A stretch of 46,712 nucleotides of DNA from an uncultured Roseburia sp. (lineage in GTDB: Bacteria; Bacillota; Clostridia; Lachnospirales; Lachnospiraceae). The notes under the pieces are model-generated. The model saw nothing but the letters and a program-made list of their open reading frames with translations. It searched no databases and was not told the origin of the DNA. The stretch is from the NCBI GenBank assembly GCA_947573605.1, contig CANPGM010000027.1:1-46712 (forward strand), given 5' to 3'. Position numbers and translations under genes: made by a program. This document shows, piece after piece, positions 14,799-23,600 of this stretch. The number at the start of each line of letters is the position of its first letter. Position 1 is the first letter of the stretch.

Positions 14799-16999
14799 GA
14801 TGATCCCCCGCCTGTGCCTGCCTGACGCAGTGTAAATTCTATCTGACAGGAATCGTATTCATTCATCTGAAGCGAAAGCGGTACCCCCGCCTCCATAAGC
14901 GCGGATGAATCATACCCCCTGCCCGTGCTGCCATCCACATAGATTTCTCCCCGAAGCAGCCCTTTCAGCCTTACATAAATCACTTCCATATTACCGTGTT
15001 TTTCCAGCATAACCACATTAAGCAGCGCTTTTTTTCTGTCCTCCGACACAAAAAGCCATGCGGCGTACGGATCGGAAAACGGATTAGACAGCCTATAGTA
15101 ACTTCCTGTTTTGATATACCCGGCATACTGTCTGTACGTCTTTATCTGCTCTCTTATCTCTTCTTTTTCTCCGGCGGTTAAGTTCTGTACGTCAAGCTCG
15201 TATCCGAAAGTACCCGCCATTGCCGTAATGCCGCGCGTCTTTAAGCTTGTCACTCGTCCGGTCTGATGATTGGGAACGGCTGATACATGCGAACCCATTA
15301 CGGAAACCGGATAGAAAAAAGAGCTCCCGTATTGTATTCTGGTTCGATCGATTGCATCCGTATTGTCGCTGCACCAAATCTGCGGCGTATAATAAAGCAT
15401 TCCTGCGTCAAATCTGCCGCCTCCGCCGCTGCAGCCTTCTATTAACAGATCCGGATATTTTTGTACCAGTTTTTCCAGAAAATCATATACGCCCCGTACA
15501 TAGTCATATAAAATTCTGCCCGGAACGCCTGCCTTAGAGTATAGGTCGGAAATACTGCGGTTCATGTCCCATTTCAGATAACGAATGTTTCCCTGTTCGA
15601 TGATTTTACAGATACTATCAAACACATACGTCCGTACTTCTTCCCTTGAAAAATCAAGTACAAGCTGGTTTCTGGAGCGCACCGGCTTTCTTCCCGGCAC
15701 ACAGAGCGCCCAGTCCGGATGTTCCCGGTACAGCCTGCTGTCCTCCGAAACCATTTCGGGCTCCACCCAGATCCCGAACTGCATACCGAGTTCGTTTATT
15801 TTCTTTGAGAGATCGTTCAGTGTCCCGCCCAGCTTTTCTTCATTGACAACCCAGTCGCCCAATCCGCTGTTATCGTCGTCCCTTTTTCCGAACCATCCGT
15901 CGTCCAGCACCAGCAGGTCTATTCCGAGCCCGGCCGCTTCTTTTGCAAGCGCAAGGATTGTATTTCCGTTAAAATCAAAGTACGAAGTCTCCCAACTGTT
16001 AATCAGGATCGGACCGGCCTGTTTTGGATCGTTTCCTCTGAGAATATGATTTCGGATGCAGTTATGAAAATTCGCCGTAAGACCGGAAAATCCGTTCCCG
16101 GAAAAAGAAAGAATTGTCTCGGGAACGGTAAATCTTTCCTCCGGTGCCAACGGGTAGTGAAACTGCTCCGGCTGCAGTCCCATAACGGCCCGAATCTGGC
16201 CGAACTGATCTTTTTCCGCCTCAAATTGAAAACTGCCGCTGTAAACAAACGCCATACCGTAACAGGCGCCGGTATCCTCCGTTGCATTATGAGCCGCCAG
16301 AATTACCGCAGGATTGTACTGATGACTTGAAGTGCCTCTGCGGCTTCCGAGTACCATATTGCCGTGCATTAACGGATTCCTCTGAAAATTGCGTTCCATC
16401 GCATGACGCCCGTAAAAACTGATTAAATCATACTCTCCGGAAAGAATATCCAGACAGGCCGACCCCGCTTTTTCAATTACCATCTCAGACGTCCCCCGGT
16501 TTATAAAAACCGCGCTCCGCGTAATGATATCTTCCTCTGCAAGCACGCCGTACAGCAGCTTTACCGACAGTCCGCTTACCTCATCCTCCATTTCAATTTC
16601 AAGCGTTTCCGCTTCGCTTCCGCCGGCGTAAACCGCCGGCAGTCCGCAAAGCGCATATTTTCCCTTTTTTATCTCATGTCCGACATATTTTAACGCACAG
16701 CATTCCGTTTTGTCTGCGTTTTTTACAATCAGAGCGCTGCTTCGGTAATCGCCGGTGCCGAGCGTCGGATATTCCTGCGGCAGGACGTCATACGAATAGG
16801 TCCGATCCTCCTTTGCCTCATAGGGATTTCCCGAAAATCCTCTGTCCGCATAGACCAGCAAGTACTCCATATTTTCACGCACTGCAGCGCCATAATACAA
16901 ATGAAGCAGACAGCCGTAAGAATCAATTTTCATCTGATAAGTCGTATTTTTTGTGTCAATGGTAAAAATCCCATTCTCTTTTTGAAAACGAACTGCCAT
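14786..16999 (-). CDS. GH36 alpha-galactosidase
   Basis: About 737 residues, typical of bacterial GH36. Visible are VLDDGWFGKRDDDNSGLGDW, the nucleophile D478 in KWDMNR, EGCSGGGGRFDAG, and the acid/base region WCSDNTDAIDR (D548). It removes alpha-1,6-galactose from raffinose, melibiose and stachyose, in the cytoplasm since no signal peptide is seen. The frame extends to 17092, but the ATG at 16999 (MAVRFQKENG) has GAGAGGG upstream and does not overlap the permease gene. It lies 44 nt after the permease gene and overlaps the kinase start, matching the domain order of AgaSK. Confidence 0.95.
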   Translation of the reverse strand: MAVRFQKENGIFTIDTKNTTYQMKIDSYGCLLHLYYGAAVRENMEYLLVYADRGFSGNPYEAKEDRTYSYDVLPQEYPTLGTGDYRSSALIVKNADKTECCALKYVGHEIKKGKYALCGLPAVYAGGSEAETLEIEMEDEVSGLSVKLLYGVLAEEDIITRSAVFINRGTSEMVIEKAGSACLDILSGEYDLISFYGRHAMERNFQRNPLMHGNMVLGSRRGTSSHQYNPAVILAAHNATEDTGACYGMAFVYSGSFQFEAEKDQFGQIRAVMGLQPEQFHYPLAPEERFTVPETILSFSGNGFSGLTANFHNCIRNHILRGNDPKQAGPILINSWETSYFDFNGNTILALAKEAAGLGIDLLVLDDGWFGKRDDDNSGLGDWVVNEEKLGGTLNDLSKKINELGMQFGIWVEPEMVSEDSRLYREHPDWALCVPGRKPVRSRNQLVLDFSREEVRTYVFDSICKIIEQGNIRYLKWDMNRSISDLYSKAGVPGRILYDYVRGVYDFLEKLVQKYPDLLIEGCSGGGGRFDAGMLYYTPQIWCSDNTDAIDRTRIQYGSSFFYPVSVMGSHVSAVPNHQTGRVTSLKTRGITAMAGTFGYELDVQNLTAGEKEEIREQIKTYRQYAGYIKTGSYYRLSNPFSDPYAAWLFVSEDRKKALLNVVMLEKHGNMEVIYVRLKGLLRGEIYVDGSTGRGYDSSALMEAGVPLSLQMNEYDSCQIEFTLRQAGTGGGSSCLH

Positions 17000-17043
17000 A
17001 TTCGAATCCCTCTCATTCCTACTCTTTCTTTTGTAGAAAAAGT

Positions 17044-17877
17044 TTATTTTACCGCACCATTTACTACGCCGTTTAGAATCTGTCTCTGACAAACAAGATA
17101 GAAGATCAGAATCGGAATCAGCGACAGCAGATACGAAGCGAACGCCAGATTATAGTTTGTGCCGAACTGCGACTGGAAATTCAACTGTGCAAGCGGAAGC
17201 GTATTCTGCGAAGAACCGGCCATAATTACAAGCGGCGTCATAACGTCATTCCATACGGCAAGAGCCGTCAGTACCGCAACCGTTGCATGCATCGGCTTCA
17301 TGATCGGAAAAATAATTTTCCAATAAGTCCGCCAGGTGGACGCGCCGTCTACCTTTGCCGCCTCTTCCAGCGCAAACGGAATATTAACCAGATATCCCGA
17401 ATAAAGAAGAACATTCATCGGCATATAAAAGACAACGTACAACAAAATCACTCCGAACCAGTTCGCCAGTCCCATTTCCGCCGTCTGTTTCGCAAGCGGC
17501 ATCATAAGAATTGCGAACGGTACAAACATACCGCTGACAATAAACAAATAAACAAAATTATAAAACTTACTGTGTTTCTTATTTCTTCCGAGCGCATACC
17601 CCATCAGGGAATGAATTAAAACCGACAATACAACCGTAACAATGGTAATCAAAAGACTGTTTCCGAGCGAACGCCAAAAATCCGTTACCTTCATTGCTTC
17701 CCTGAAATTGTCGAAACTCCATGTCTTCGGAAGCGACAATATTCCGCTAATGGTGTTCGACATCTCGGACGGCTGTTTAAATGCAATCACTATCGTCATG
17801 TATAAAGGAAATACAATGGTAGACAAGCCAAGTATCAGAAAGACCATAACCGGCCAGTTTGTTTCTCTCTTTCTCAT
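17044..17877 (-). CDS. Sugar ABC transporter permease (MalG/MsmG type)
   Basis: 277 residues with six membrane segments and the CUT1 EAA loop (EEAAKVDGASTWRTYWKIIFPIMKP). The C-terminus GVVNGAVK is typical of MalG-like subunits. It pairs with the upstream MalF-type permease (4-nt overlap) and the binding protein to import alpha-galactosides such as raffinose, judging by the downstream GH36 gene. No ATPase is encoded in the operon, as is common for CUT1 systems that share an MsmK-type ATPase encoded elsewhere. Confidence 0.95.
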   Translation of the reverse strand: MRKRETNWPVMVFLILGLSTIVFPLYMTIVIAFKQPSEMSNTISGILSLPKTWSFDNFREAMKVTDFWRSLGNSLLITIVTVVLSVLIHSLMGYALGRNKKHSKFYNFVYLFIVSGMFVPFAILMMPLAKQTAEMGLANWFGVILLYVVFYMPMNVLLYSGYLVNIPFALEEAAKVDGASTWRTYWKIIFPIMKPMHATVAVLTALAVWNDVMTPLVIMAGSSQNTLPLAQLNFQSQFGTNYNLAFASYLLSLIPILIFYLVCQRQILNGVVNGAVK

Positions 17878-18740
17878 AGCTGCTCCTCCTTTTTACCCGA
17901 AATTTTCATCTGAGCCGTAGAAATAATGACAATCACTATAAAGAATACAACTGCGTTTGCACTCTGGAATCCGAACTGTCCGCCCGACATACCGTTATTA
18001 TAGATCAGATACGAAATGGATTCCGTACTCTGTGCGGGACCACCTTTTGTCAACGCCATAATCTGGTCGAATACCATCAGGAAGTTTTTAATACAAAGCA
18101 CCATATTTATGGTAAAAAACGGAAAGATCAGCGGAAACGTCAGATGCCAGAACTTTTTAAATCCGGTTGCCCCGTCAATTCCCCCGGCCTCGTATACGTC
18201 TTCCGGCACTGTCTGCAGACCGGAGATATATATAATTGTGTTCATTGCGATTGCCTGCCATGCACATACAATCACGATTCCGATCCAGGCCGTGTCCGGA
18301 TTTGATAAAATACTCGAACCAAGCGCTTCTATACCCACCATATCCGCCAGCGCAGGAATGATATATGTAAAGAAATAGTTAAAAATATATCCGACAACCA
18401 GCGCGCCGAGAATATTCGGCAGAAAATATGCGCCGCGGAAAAAACTCTTAGCGCGGATTTTGCTGTTTAACGCCAGCGCCATAAGCATACTAATCACATT
18501 TACAATAATTGTAGATACAACTGCCAGCTTAAACGTAAACCAATAGGACTTTAAAACTCTTGCATCGGTAAATAAATCCAGGTAATTACGGAATCCGACC
18601 ATATCATATTTTCCGAAGCCTTTAAAGTTGGTAAAACTGTAATAAACACCGCGTATCAGCGGAATGGTATTAAAGCAGATAAACAATGCCAGAATCGGAA
18701 TCGTTATCAGTAAAAACGTTCGTTTTCTCTCATTCTTCAT
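17874..18740 (-). CDS. Sugar ABC transporter permease (MalF/MsmF type)
   Basis: About 288 residues, six membrane segments, EAA loop EDVYEAGGIDGATGFKKFWHLTFPLIFP. The frame extends to 18794, inside the binding-protein gene, but the ATG at 18740 (MKNERKRTF) has GGGGAGG upstream and leaves a 16-nt gap, so it is chosen. Forms a heterodimer with the MalG-type permease. Confidence 0.95.
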   Translation of the reverse strand: MKNERKRTFLLITIPILALFICFNTIPLIRGVYYSFTNFKGFGKYDMVGFRNYLDLFTDARVLKSYWFTFKLAVVSTIIVNVISMLMALALNSKIRAKSFFRGAYFLPNILGALVVGYIFNYFFTYIIPALADMVGIEALGSSILSNPDTAWIGIVIVCAWQAIAMNTIIYISGLQTVPEDVYEAGGIDGATGFKKFWHLTFPLIFPFFTINMVLCIKNFLMVFDQIMALTKGGPAQSTESISYLIYNNGMSGGQFGFQSANAVVFFIVIVIISTAQMKISGKKEEQL

Positions 18741-18756
18741 AACCTTTCCTCCCCTT

Positions 18757-20046
18757 CTATTCTGCCGTGCGGCCATGCTCGTTTTCATACTCATGGACCA
18801 TACGAATAATGTCCCTGTTATATCTTAACCAGTCGGTATCAAATTTCTCCAGAAACGCATCCACGTCCCGGTGCAGCAAAAATGTCTGAATCTGCGCGTC
18901 CACCGCCATTTCCGACGGATAATAGTGATCCTGATAATCTGTCATATTGCCGCTGTCAATATATTCCGTCATTCCCTCAAGTACGGACGACAGTTCAAAG
19001 TCGCCTTCCTTACAAGGAATCGACGTCTGCGTATTGATATACTGCTGCAGATTTTCGTCTTTCAGCAGGAAATCCAGCACTTCATAGGCTTCTTCTTTGT
19101 TCGGACAATCAGCCATTACACAAAATTGCAAATCAATACCCGAATTTAATGTATTTCCTTCTTTGCTGTCGTTTCCCGGCATAACAAAGGAATCAATTTT
19201 TAAATCGGGATTGGATGAAAGAATCTGAGGTACCGCATAACTGCCGATCGGATACATAGCCGACTCGCCTCTTGCAAACGCCATACATGCGTCGTTGTAG
19301 CCGTAGGCAAACGCATCGTTCGGACCATATTCAAGCAGTTTCAGATATTTTTCGGAAGTTTCACGGTATTCCGCCGAAAATGTCGTCTCTCCCCGATTTA
19401 CTTTTTTCGCCGCATCTGCGGGCGCAAGGTCTACGGCCAGCGCATTCCAGGGCGCCAGCGTGGTCCAGGTATCTTTAAATCCGAAATAGAACGGCAGAAT
19501 CCCTTCCGCCTCAATCGACTCGCATAAAGACATAAATTCGCCCCAGTCGTTTGGGATCTCCCAGCCGTGTTCGTCAAACATTTCTTTGTTGTAGAGAACG
19601 CCCGCCGCGTTCGCCGCGTACGGCACCGCATACGCTCCTTCCGTCGGGACAAGCTTAAGCGCTTCGTCAATGTCTAAATATGCCTGTTTGATTTCCTTTA
19701 AGCCCGCATAATCGGACACATCCGCCAGAATTTCCGCATCGACATAGTAGGAATAGTTGATATCTCCGCCGATTCCTATGATATCGGGATAATCCTCCCT
19801 GATAAACCGCGTCCGAAGAATCGTACTTGCATCGTTTGGAGAATGAATCGTTAAATGGATATCGTCATGTGTTTCATTAAACGACTCTTCCACCATTTTA
19901 AAATACCCCGCCGCTTCCGGCTTATACTGCACGATTTCAATCTCTGTTACACCCTTTGACGAACCGTCTCCACAGCCTGTGAATAAGCATGGCAGCAGCA
20001 GACCGCAGCCTGCAATTACTATGCGTTTCATCGCTTTTCCTTTCAT
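18757..20046 (-). CDS. Sugar ABC transporter substrate-binding lipoprotein (CUT1 family)
   Basis: About 429 residues: signal peptide with lipobox-like FTGC, then the family 1 solute-binding fold (IEIVQYKPEAAGYFKMVEESF, FRIREDYPDIIGIGG-like region, YAVPYAANAAGVLYNKEMF, GESAMYPIGSYAVPQI, VMPGND). It captures the sugar outside the membrane for the MalFG-type permeases. The start at 20046 has AGGAGG upstream; the frame extends 10 codons further. First gene of the operon; its upstream DNA holds the likely AraC-type operator. Confidence 0.93.
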   Translation of the reverse strand: MKGKAMKRIVIAGCGLLLPCLFTGCGDGSSKGVTEIEIVQYKPEAAGYFKMVEESFNETHDDIHLTIHSPNDASTILRTRFIREDYPDIIGIGGDINYSYYVDAEILADVSDYAGLKEIKQAYLDIDEALKLVPTEGAYAVPYAANAAGVLYNKEMFDEHGWEIPNDWGEFMSLCESIEAEGILPFYFGFKDTWTTLAPWNALAVDLAPADAAKKVNRGETTFSAEYRETSEKYLKLLEYGPNDAFAYGYNDACMAFARGESAMYPIGSYAVPQILSSNPDLKIDSFVMPGNDSKEGNTLNSGIDLQFCVMADCPNKEEAYEVLDFLLKDENLQQYINTQTSIPCKEGDFELSSVLEGMTEYIDSGNMTDYQDHYYPSEMAVDAQIQTFLLHRDVDAFLEKFDTDWLRYNRDIIRMVHEYENEHGRTAE

Positions 20047-20079
20047 TTTTCTACCTCCTGCATTTGATAAATTCATCCT

Positions 20080-20108
20080 ATCATACCATTATGCGTTTCA
20101 AAATAGCA
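20080..20108 (-). promoter_or_regulatory. Weak, activator-dependent promoter of the alpha-galactoside operon
   Basis: On the minus strand a good -10 (TATGAT, 20085-20080) is preceded after 17 nt by a poor -35 (TGCTAT, 20108-20103). The first arm of the 12-bp inverted repeat lies ~20 bp further upstream, where an AraC-type activator would sit. Confidence 0.4.
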
Positions 20109-20127
20109 GTACTATAGAGTTTATATT

Positions 20128-20176
20128 CCAAAATGCCGCTTTTATGTTTGTTATTGCAAATCATGCGGCATTTTGG
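20128..20176. promoter_or_regulatory. 12-bp inverted repeat, candidate AraC-regulator operator
   Basis: CCAAAATGCCGC (20128-20139) and its exact complement GCGGCATTTTGG (20165-20176) are separated by 25 bp in the divergent region. One arm is upstream of the operon promoter; the other lies within the spacer of the araC-type gene's promoter. This fits activation of the operon and autoregulation of the regulator. Confidence 0.65.
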
Positions 20177-20182
20177 TATATT
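20154..20182 (+). promoter_or_regulatory. Promoter of the AraC-family regulator
   Basis: TTGCAA (20154-20159), 17-nt spacer, TATATT (20177-20182). The spacer contains one arm of the inverted repeat. RBS GGGAGG before the ATG at 20211. Confidence 0.6.
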
Positions 20183-20210
20183 ATTATTCAACTAAGGGAG
20201 GAATTGTATT

Positions 20211-21059
20211 ATGAGTGAAGTGATTTTTTCCGTTTTTCCGAGTGAAAATTTTATTGATCTGGGCCTGTACCAGTTCGGATGGGAACAATGCGACCCGTCC
20301 CATTCCTTCGGACCGGCTGCAAGAAATCATTTTCTGTTTCACTATGTCATCTCCGGCACCGGAACATTATACGCGGAAAATGCTGCAGGCAGCTCCGTTG
20401 CCTATACCATTAAAAGCGGGCAGGGTTTTATGATTTTTCCGCATCAGATCTGTACCTATATTGCGGACGAGACCCTTCCGTGGGAATATACCTGGCTTGA
20501 ATTTGACGGACTGCGTGCGAAAGAAGCGGTGGAACTGGCGGGTCTTGATAAAGATCATCCCGTGTACAAGTCAAAGCACAAGGATATCGCAAAGAATATG
20601 AAAGAAGAAATGCTTTATATTGTCAATCATAAAGATCAGTCCTCCCTTCATCTGATCGGACATCTTTATCTGTATATCGACTTCCTTGTAAAATCTTCCG
20701 CAGCGGCGCAGATTTACAAAGGAAACAGTCTGCGGGATTTTTATATTAAAGAAGCGATTACATTTATTGAACAGAATTTTCAGAATGATATCTCGGTCGA
20801 GGATATTGCCGCTTTCTGCAATCTCAACCGAAGTTATTTCGGAAAAATCTTCCACGAAAACATTGGTAAATCCCCGCAGGATTTTCTGATTTCCTACCGC
20901 ATGACAAAAGCGGCGGAACTTTTAAAACTGACGCAGCTTAAAATAGCGGAAATCGGAAACGCCGTCGGCTATACGAATCAGCTCCACTTTTCAAGAGCGT
21001 TTAAAAACGTTTACGGCATTTCCCCGCGTCAGTGGCGCAATGAAAATGCCGTAACATAG
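20211..21059 (+). CDS. AraC-family transcriptional regulator of the alpha-galactoside operon
   Basis: 282 residues. N-terminal cupin-like sugar-sensing domain (~15-150; HFLFHYVISGTGTLY, GQGFMIFPHQICTYIADE) and C-terminal double helix-turn-helix (~183-282; DISVEDIAAFCNLNRSYFGKIFHENIGKSP and IAEIGNAVGYTNQLHFSRAFKNVYGISPRQWR). Layout as in MsmR/RafR-type activators. It is divergent from the sugar operon, and an inverted repeat lies in the shared promoter region, so it very likely activates the operon in response to an alpha-galactoside. Confidence 0.93.
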   Translation: MSEVIFSVFPSENFIDLGLYQFGWEQCDPSHSFGPAARNHFLFHYVISGTGTLYAENAAGSSVAYTIKSGQGFMIFPHQICTYIADETLPWEYTWLEFDGLRAKEAVELAGLDKDHPVYKSKHKDIAKNMKEEMLYIVNHKDQSSLHLIGHLYLYIDFLVKSSAAAQIYKGNSLRDFYIKEAITFIEQNFQNDISVEDIAAFCNLNRSYFGKIFHENIGKSPQDFLISYRMTKAAELLKLTQLKIAEIGNAVGYTNQLHFSRAFKNVYGISPRQWRNENAVT

Positions 21060-21076
21060 CGGCAGGAACGAGAAAT

Positions 21077-22453
21077 TCAACCCGCCTGCTCAAGTTTTTT
21101 CATATCTTTAAACTCAAACGCCGCCATTATAACCGTAACCGCCGCGGCCATGAAATCAGAAATGGGGCCCGCGTAGAGGATGCCGTCAATCCCCGCAAAA
21201 AGGGGCAGAATTAAAAGAAGCGGCAGCAAAAAGAGTATCTGTCTTGTCAGGGAAAGAAAAATACCCTTGACCGGCTTTCCGATAGAAGTAAAAAAGGTCG
21301 ATGTGATCGGCTGCAAAAAATTCAGCCAGGTAAAAAACAGAAATACCCGGAAATAACTGGTTCCAAACTGAAAATAACTTTCCGTCCCCGAACCGAACAT
21401 CACCAAAATCTGGCGGGGAAGCAGTTGAAACAGCCCAAAGGAAAACAATGAAATCGTACCGCCCGTAAACAGTGCAAGGCGATAGGTCTCTCGCACTCTG
21501 TCGTATTTTTTCGCTCCGTAATTAAAGCTTTCAATCGGCTGACTGCCCTGCGACAGACCAATCACAAAAGAAAAAAAGACCTGATTGACTTTCATTACGA
21601 TTCCTGCACAGGCAAGCGGGATTGCTACGCCGTACGCCGATAAAGCGCCGTAATGCTTCAGCGAATTGTTCAGGGCAATCTGAACAATCATCATGGCGAG
21701 CTGATTAAAACAGGAAGCCATACCGATCGATATGATTTCCTTTGTGTAATTCCACTGTATCCGCAAATGATTCGCACGTAACGGAACCGTTTTAAACTTC
21801 CTTAAATACCGGAACACAATTACGGCGGAAATAATCTGGCCTATAATCGTAGCAAACGCCGCGCCTGCCATTCCCATTTGGAACACAAACACAAAGACGG
21901 CGTCCAGCGCCGTATTGATCAAGGCTCCGATCAGGTTGCAGATCATCGCCATTGCCGGATTTCCGTCGGCTCGTATCAAATGACAGCCTCCGGCGGTAAA
22001 AATCAGGAACGGAAATCCCAAAGATGTAATTCGAACATAAACGTCCGCGTATGGCAGTACATCCGACGGCGCGCCAAACCCAATCAGCAGCGGCGTCAGA
22101 AAAAGCTGCGTTACAAGACACAGGATCAGGCCGCTGCAAAATAACAGTACCGCCGCATTCCCGATAAAATACGGCGCTTTTTCCTTCTCTCCCCTTCCCA
22201 TATTCAGATTAAAGCACGAAGCCCCGCCGATACCAAAAAGCAGGGCAAGCGCAATACAGGAGGTGGAAAGCGGGAATGCTACGTTTGTAGCCGCATTTCC
22301 GAGCGTTCCGACTGCCTGTCCGATAAAAAGCTGATCGACAATGTTATAAAGCGCACTTACCAGCATGGCAATAATACTCGGAATCGCAAACTTTATCATA
22401 AGACTGGATACTGGTTCCGCTCCAAGCGGGTTTACTCTTTTTGTTTCTTCCAT
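21077..22453 (-). CDS. MATE family multidrug efflux transporter
   Basis: 458 residues with about 12 membrane segments in two homologous halves. The start EPVSSLMIKFAIPSIIAMLVSALYNIVDQLFIGQAVG and the second-half GIVMKVNQVFFSFVIGLSQGSQPIESFNYGAKKYDRVRETY are typical of the MepA/NorM-like MATE family, which exports cationic drugs or metabolites with Na+ or H+ antiport. It lies 14 nt after the small membrane protein gene and converges on the AraC gene (17-nt gap). Substrate unknown. Confidence 0.95.
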   Translation of the reverse strand: MEETKRVNPLGAEPVSSLMIKFAIPSIIAMLVSALYNIVDQLFIGQAVGTLGNAATNVAFPLSTSCIALALLFGIGGASCFNLNMGRGEKEKAPYFIGNAAVLLFCSGLILCLVTQLFLTPLLIGFGAPSDVLPYADVYVRITSLGFPFLIFTAGGCHLIRADGNPAMAMICNLIGALINTALDAVFVFVFQMGMAGAAFATIIGQIISAVIVFRYLRKFKTVPLRANHLRIQWNYTKEIISIGMASCFNQLAMMIVQIALNNSLKHYGALSAYGVAIPLACAGIVMKVNQVFFSFVIGLSQGSQPIESFNYGAKKYDRVRETYRLALFTGGTISLFSFGLFQLLPRQILVMFGSGTESYFQFGTSYFRVFLFFTWLNFLQPITSTFFTSIGKPVKGIFLSLTRQILFLLPLLLILPLFAGIDGILYAGPISDFMAAAVTVIMAAFEFKDMKKLEQAG

Positions 22454-22467
22454 AATTTTCTCCGTAA

Positions 22468-22899
22468 CTACTTCTTTTTTCCGTTTCGTAAAATACGAAT
22501 GATTTTCAGTTCAAATATTACAGCCGTCAGAATCATAAGTCCGCCCGCAATCAGACTGTATGCGGGATCTATTTCACCTCCGAGCACATCGCAGACAGAA
22601 GTAAATAAAAGACTGATCACAAAAATCATTTTTATATCGCGTACCATGTGTATCGTATACGTTCTGATTTTTCCCGAACAGACTTCTTTACTCAGGTTAT
22701 TGACCCGTTCGGGATACACCTGCAGAAGGGACAGCCCGGCATACACCAAAAGGAGCGTCAACACATTCATAATTATGCGAAGCGCGTCGGCTCTGTAGCT
22801 GATTCCAAACCAGATCTGCAGGCAAAAATAAATGACGGCCGCCATCAGCCCGAATGCTTCAAGCAGCAGATCCAGTGTCGTCATATCCTTTTTTCTCAT
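22468..22899 (-). CDS. Small membrane protein, unknown function
   Basis: 143 residues with four hydrophobic segments (~8-29, ~37-57, ~88-108, ~113-133) and a basic C-terminus. No recognised domain. The RBS GAGGTG precedes the ATG. It sits between the deoxyinosine glycosylase gene (9-nt gap) and the MATE gene (14-nt gap), clearly in one operon, but the role is unknown. Confidence 0.75.
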   Translation of the reverse strand: MRKKDMTTLDLLLEAFGLMAAVIYFCLQIWFGISYRADALRIIMNVLTLLLVYAGLSLLQVYPERVNNLSKEVCSGKIRTYTIHMVRDIKMIFVISLLFTSVCDVLGGEIDPAYSLIAGGLMILTAVIFELKIIRILRNGKKK

Positions 22900-22908
22900 A
22901 GATACACC

Positions 22909-23442
22909 TCAATGTTTCTGTCTTGGCGCACGGTCCGCGCAGCGTTTCAGTACACCCAATTCCCTGCTCCAGATTTCCGTAAGCCGATCCAGCCCTGTGG
23001 CGGCGTTAGCCGGACTTGTAGACGGCAGCTTTACGGGCTCCGGCCTTCCTTCTCTTTTGCAGTATTTTAAATACAGCCGATATGCCTTATCCCCGTTTGC
23101 TATGATTTTTCTGATGTCCGCATGATTTAAAATCACATCCATATCATTCGGCACAACATTCTTAATCGAGCTGTCCGAGGAACCGACAATATCGCAGGAT
23201 TCAATGACATCCCATAGCGCGATCCCGTTTTGCAATAAAAACGCTTTTTTTTCCTCTATTGAAAAAAGAGGCTCCTTCTGCCCGCAAACCGCCGAAAGTA
23301 CCCTCCAGAACCGGTTCTGAGGATGTCCGTAATAAAAATTCTGTTCTCTGGATTTTACGGACGGAAACGATCCCAATATCAGAATCTGAGACCGTTCGTC
23401 AAATACCGGCCCAAACGTATGAGACACATGTTCATATTCCAT
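22909..23442 (-). CDS. DNA-deoxyinosine glycosylase (uracil-DNA glycosylase superfamily)
   Basis: About 177 residues. Motif 1 is ILGSFPSVKSREQNFYYGHPQNRFW, typical of family 6 (hypoxanthine-DNA) glycosylases, and motif 2 is LPSTSPANA. These enzymes remove deaminated adenine (hypoxanthine) from DNA in base-excision repair. The start at 23442 (MEYEHVSHTF) has GGGAGG upstream; the frame extends 19 codons further without a good RBS. First gene of the three-gene operon with the small membrane protein and the MATE pump. Confidence 0.88.
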   Translation of the reverse strand: MEYEHVSHTFGPVFDERSQILILGSFPSVKSREQNFYYGHPQNRFWRVLSAVCGQKEPLFSIEEKKAFLLQNGIALWDVIESCDIVGSSDSSIKNVVPNDMDVILNHADIRKIIANGDKAYRLYLKYCKREGRPEPVKLPSTSPANAATGLDRLTEIWSRELGVLKRCADRAPRQKH

Positions 23443-23530
23443 AGCGCAAACCTCCCTTTCCGCAAACCGGGACTTACATTTTGCTTTTGATTTTAACACA
23501 GATTTCTATGCGAAACAATCCGCTTTTTTC

Positions 23531-23558
23531 TTGAAAATCAAATCCGCTGTGCTATAAT
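23531..23558 (+). promoter_or_regulatory. asnA promoter
   Basis: TTGAAA (23531-23536), 16-nt spacer, TATAAT (23553-23558) with a preceding TGC (extended -10). The leader is short (~35 nt), so no T-box or riboswitch fits. Confidence 0.75.
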
Positions 23559-23600
23559 AACAGAGATTCTATTATTTTTATTTACCAGAGGAGATTTCTA

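Noticed and set aside
23559-23600. T-box or riboswitch in the asnA leader.
   Set aside because: The leader is only about 35 nt, too short for such an element.
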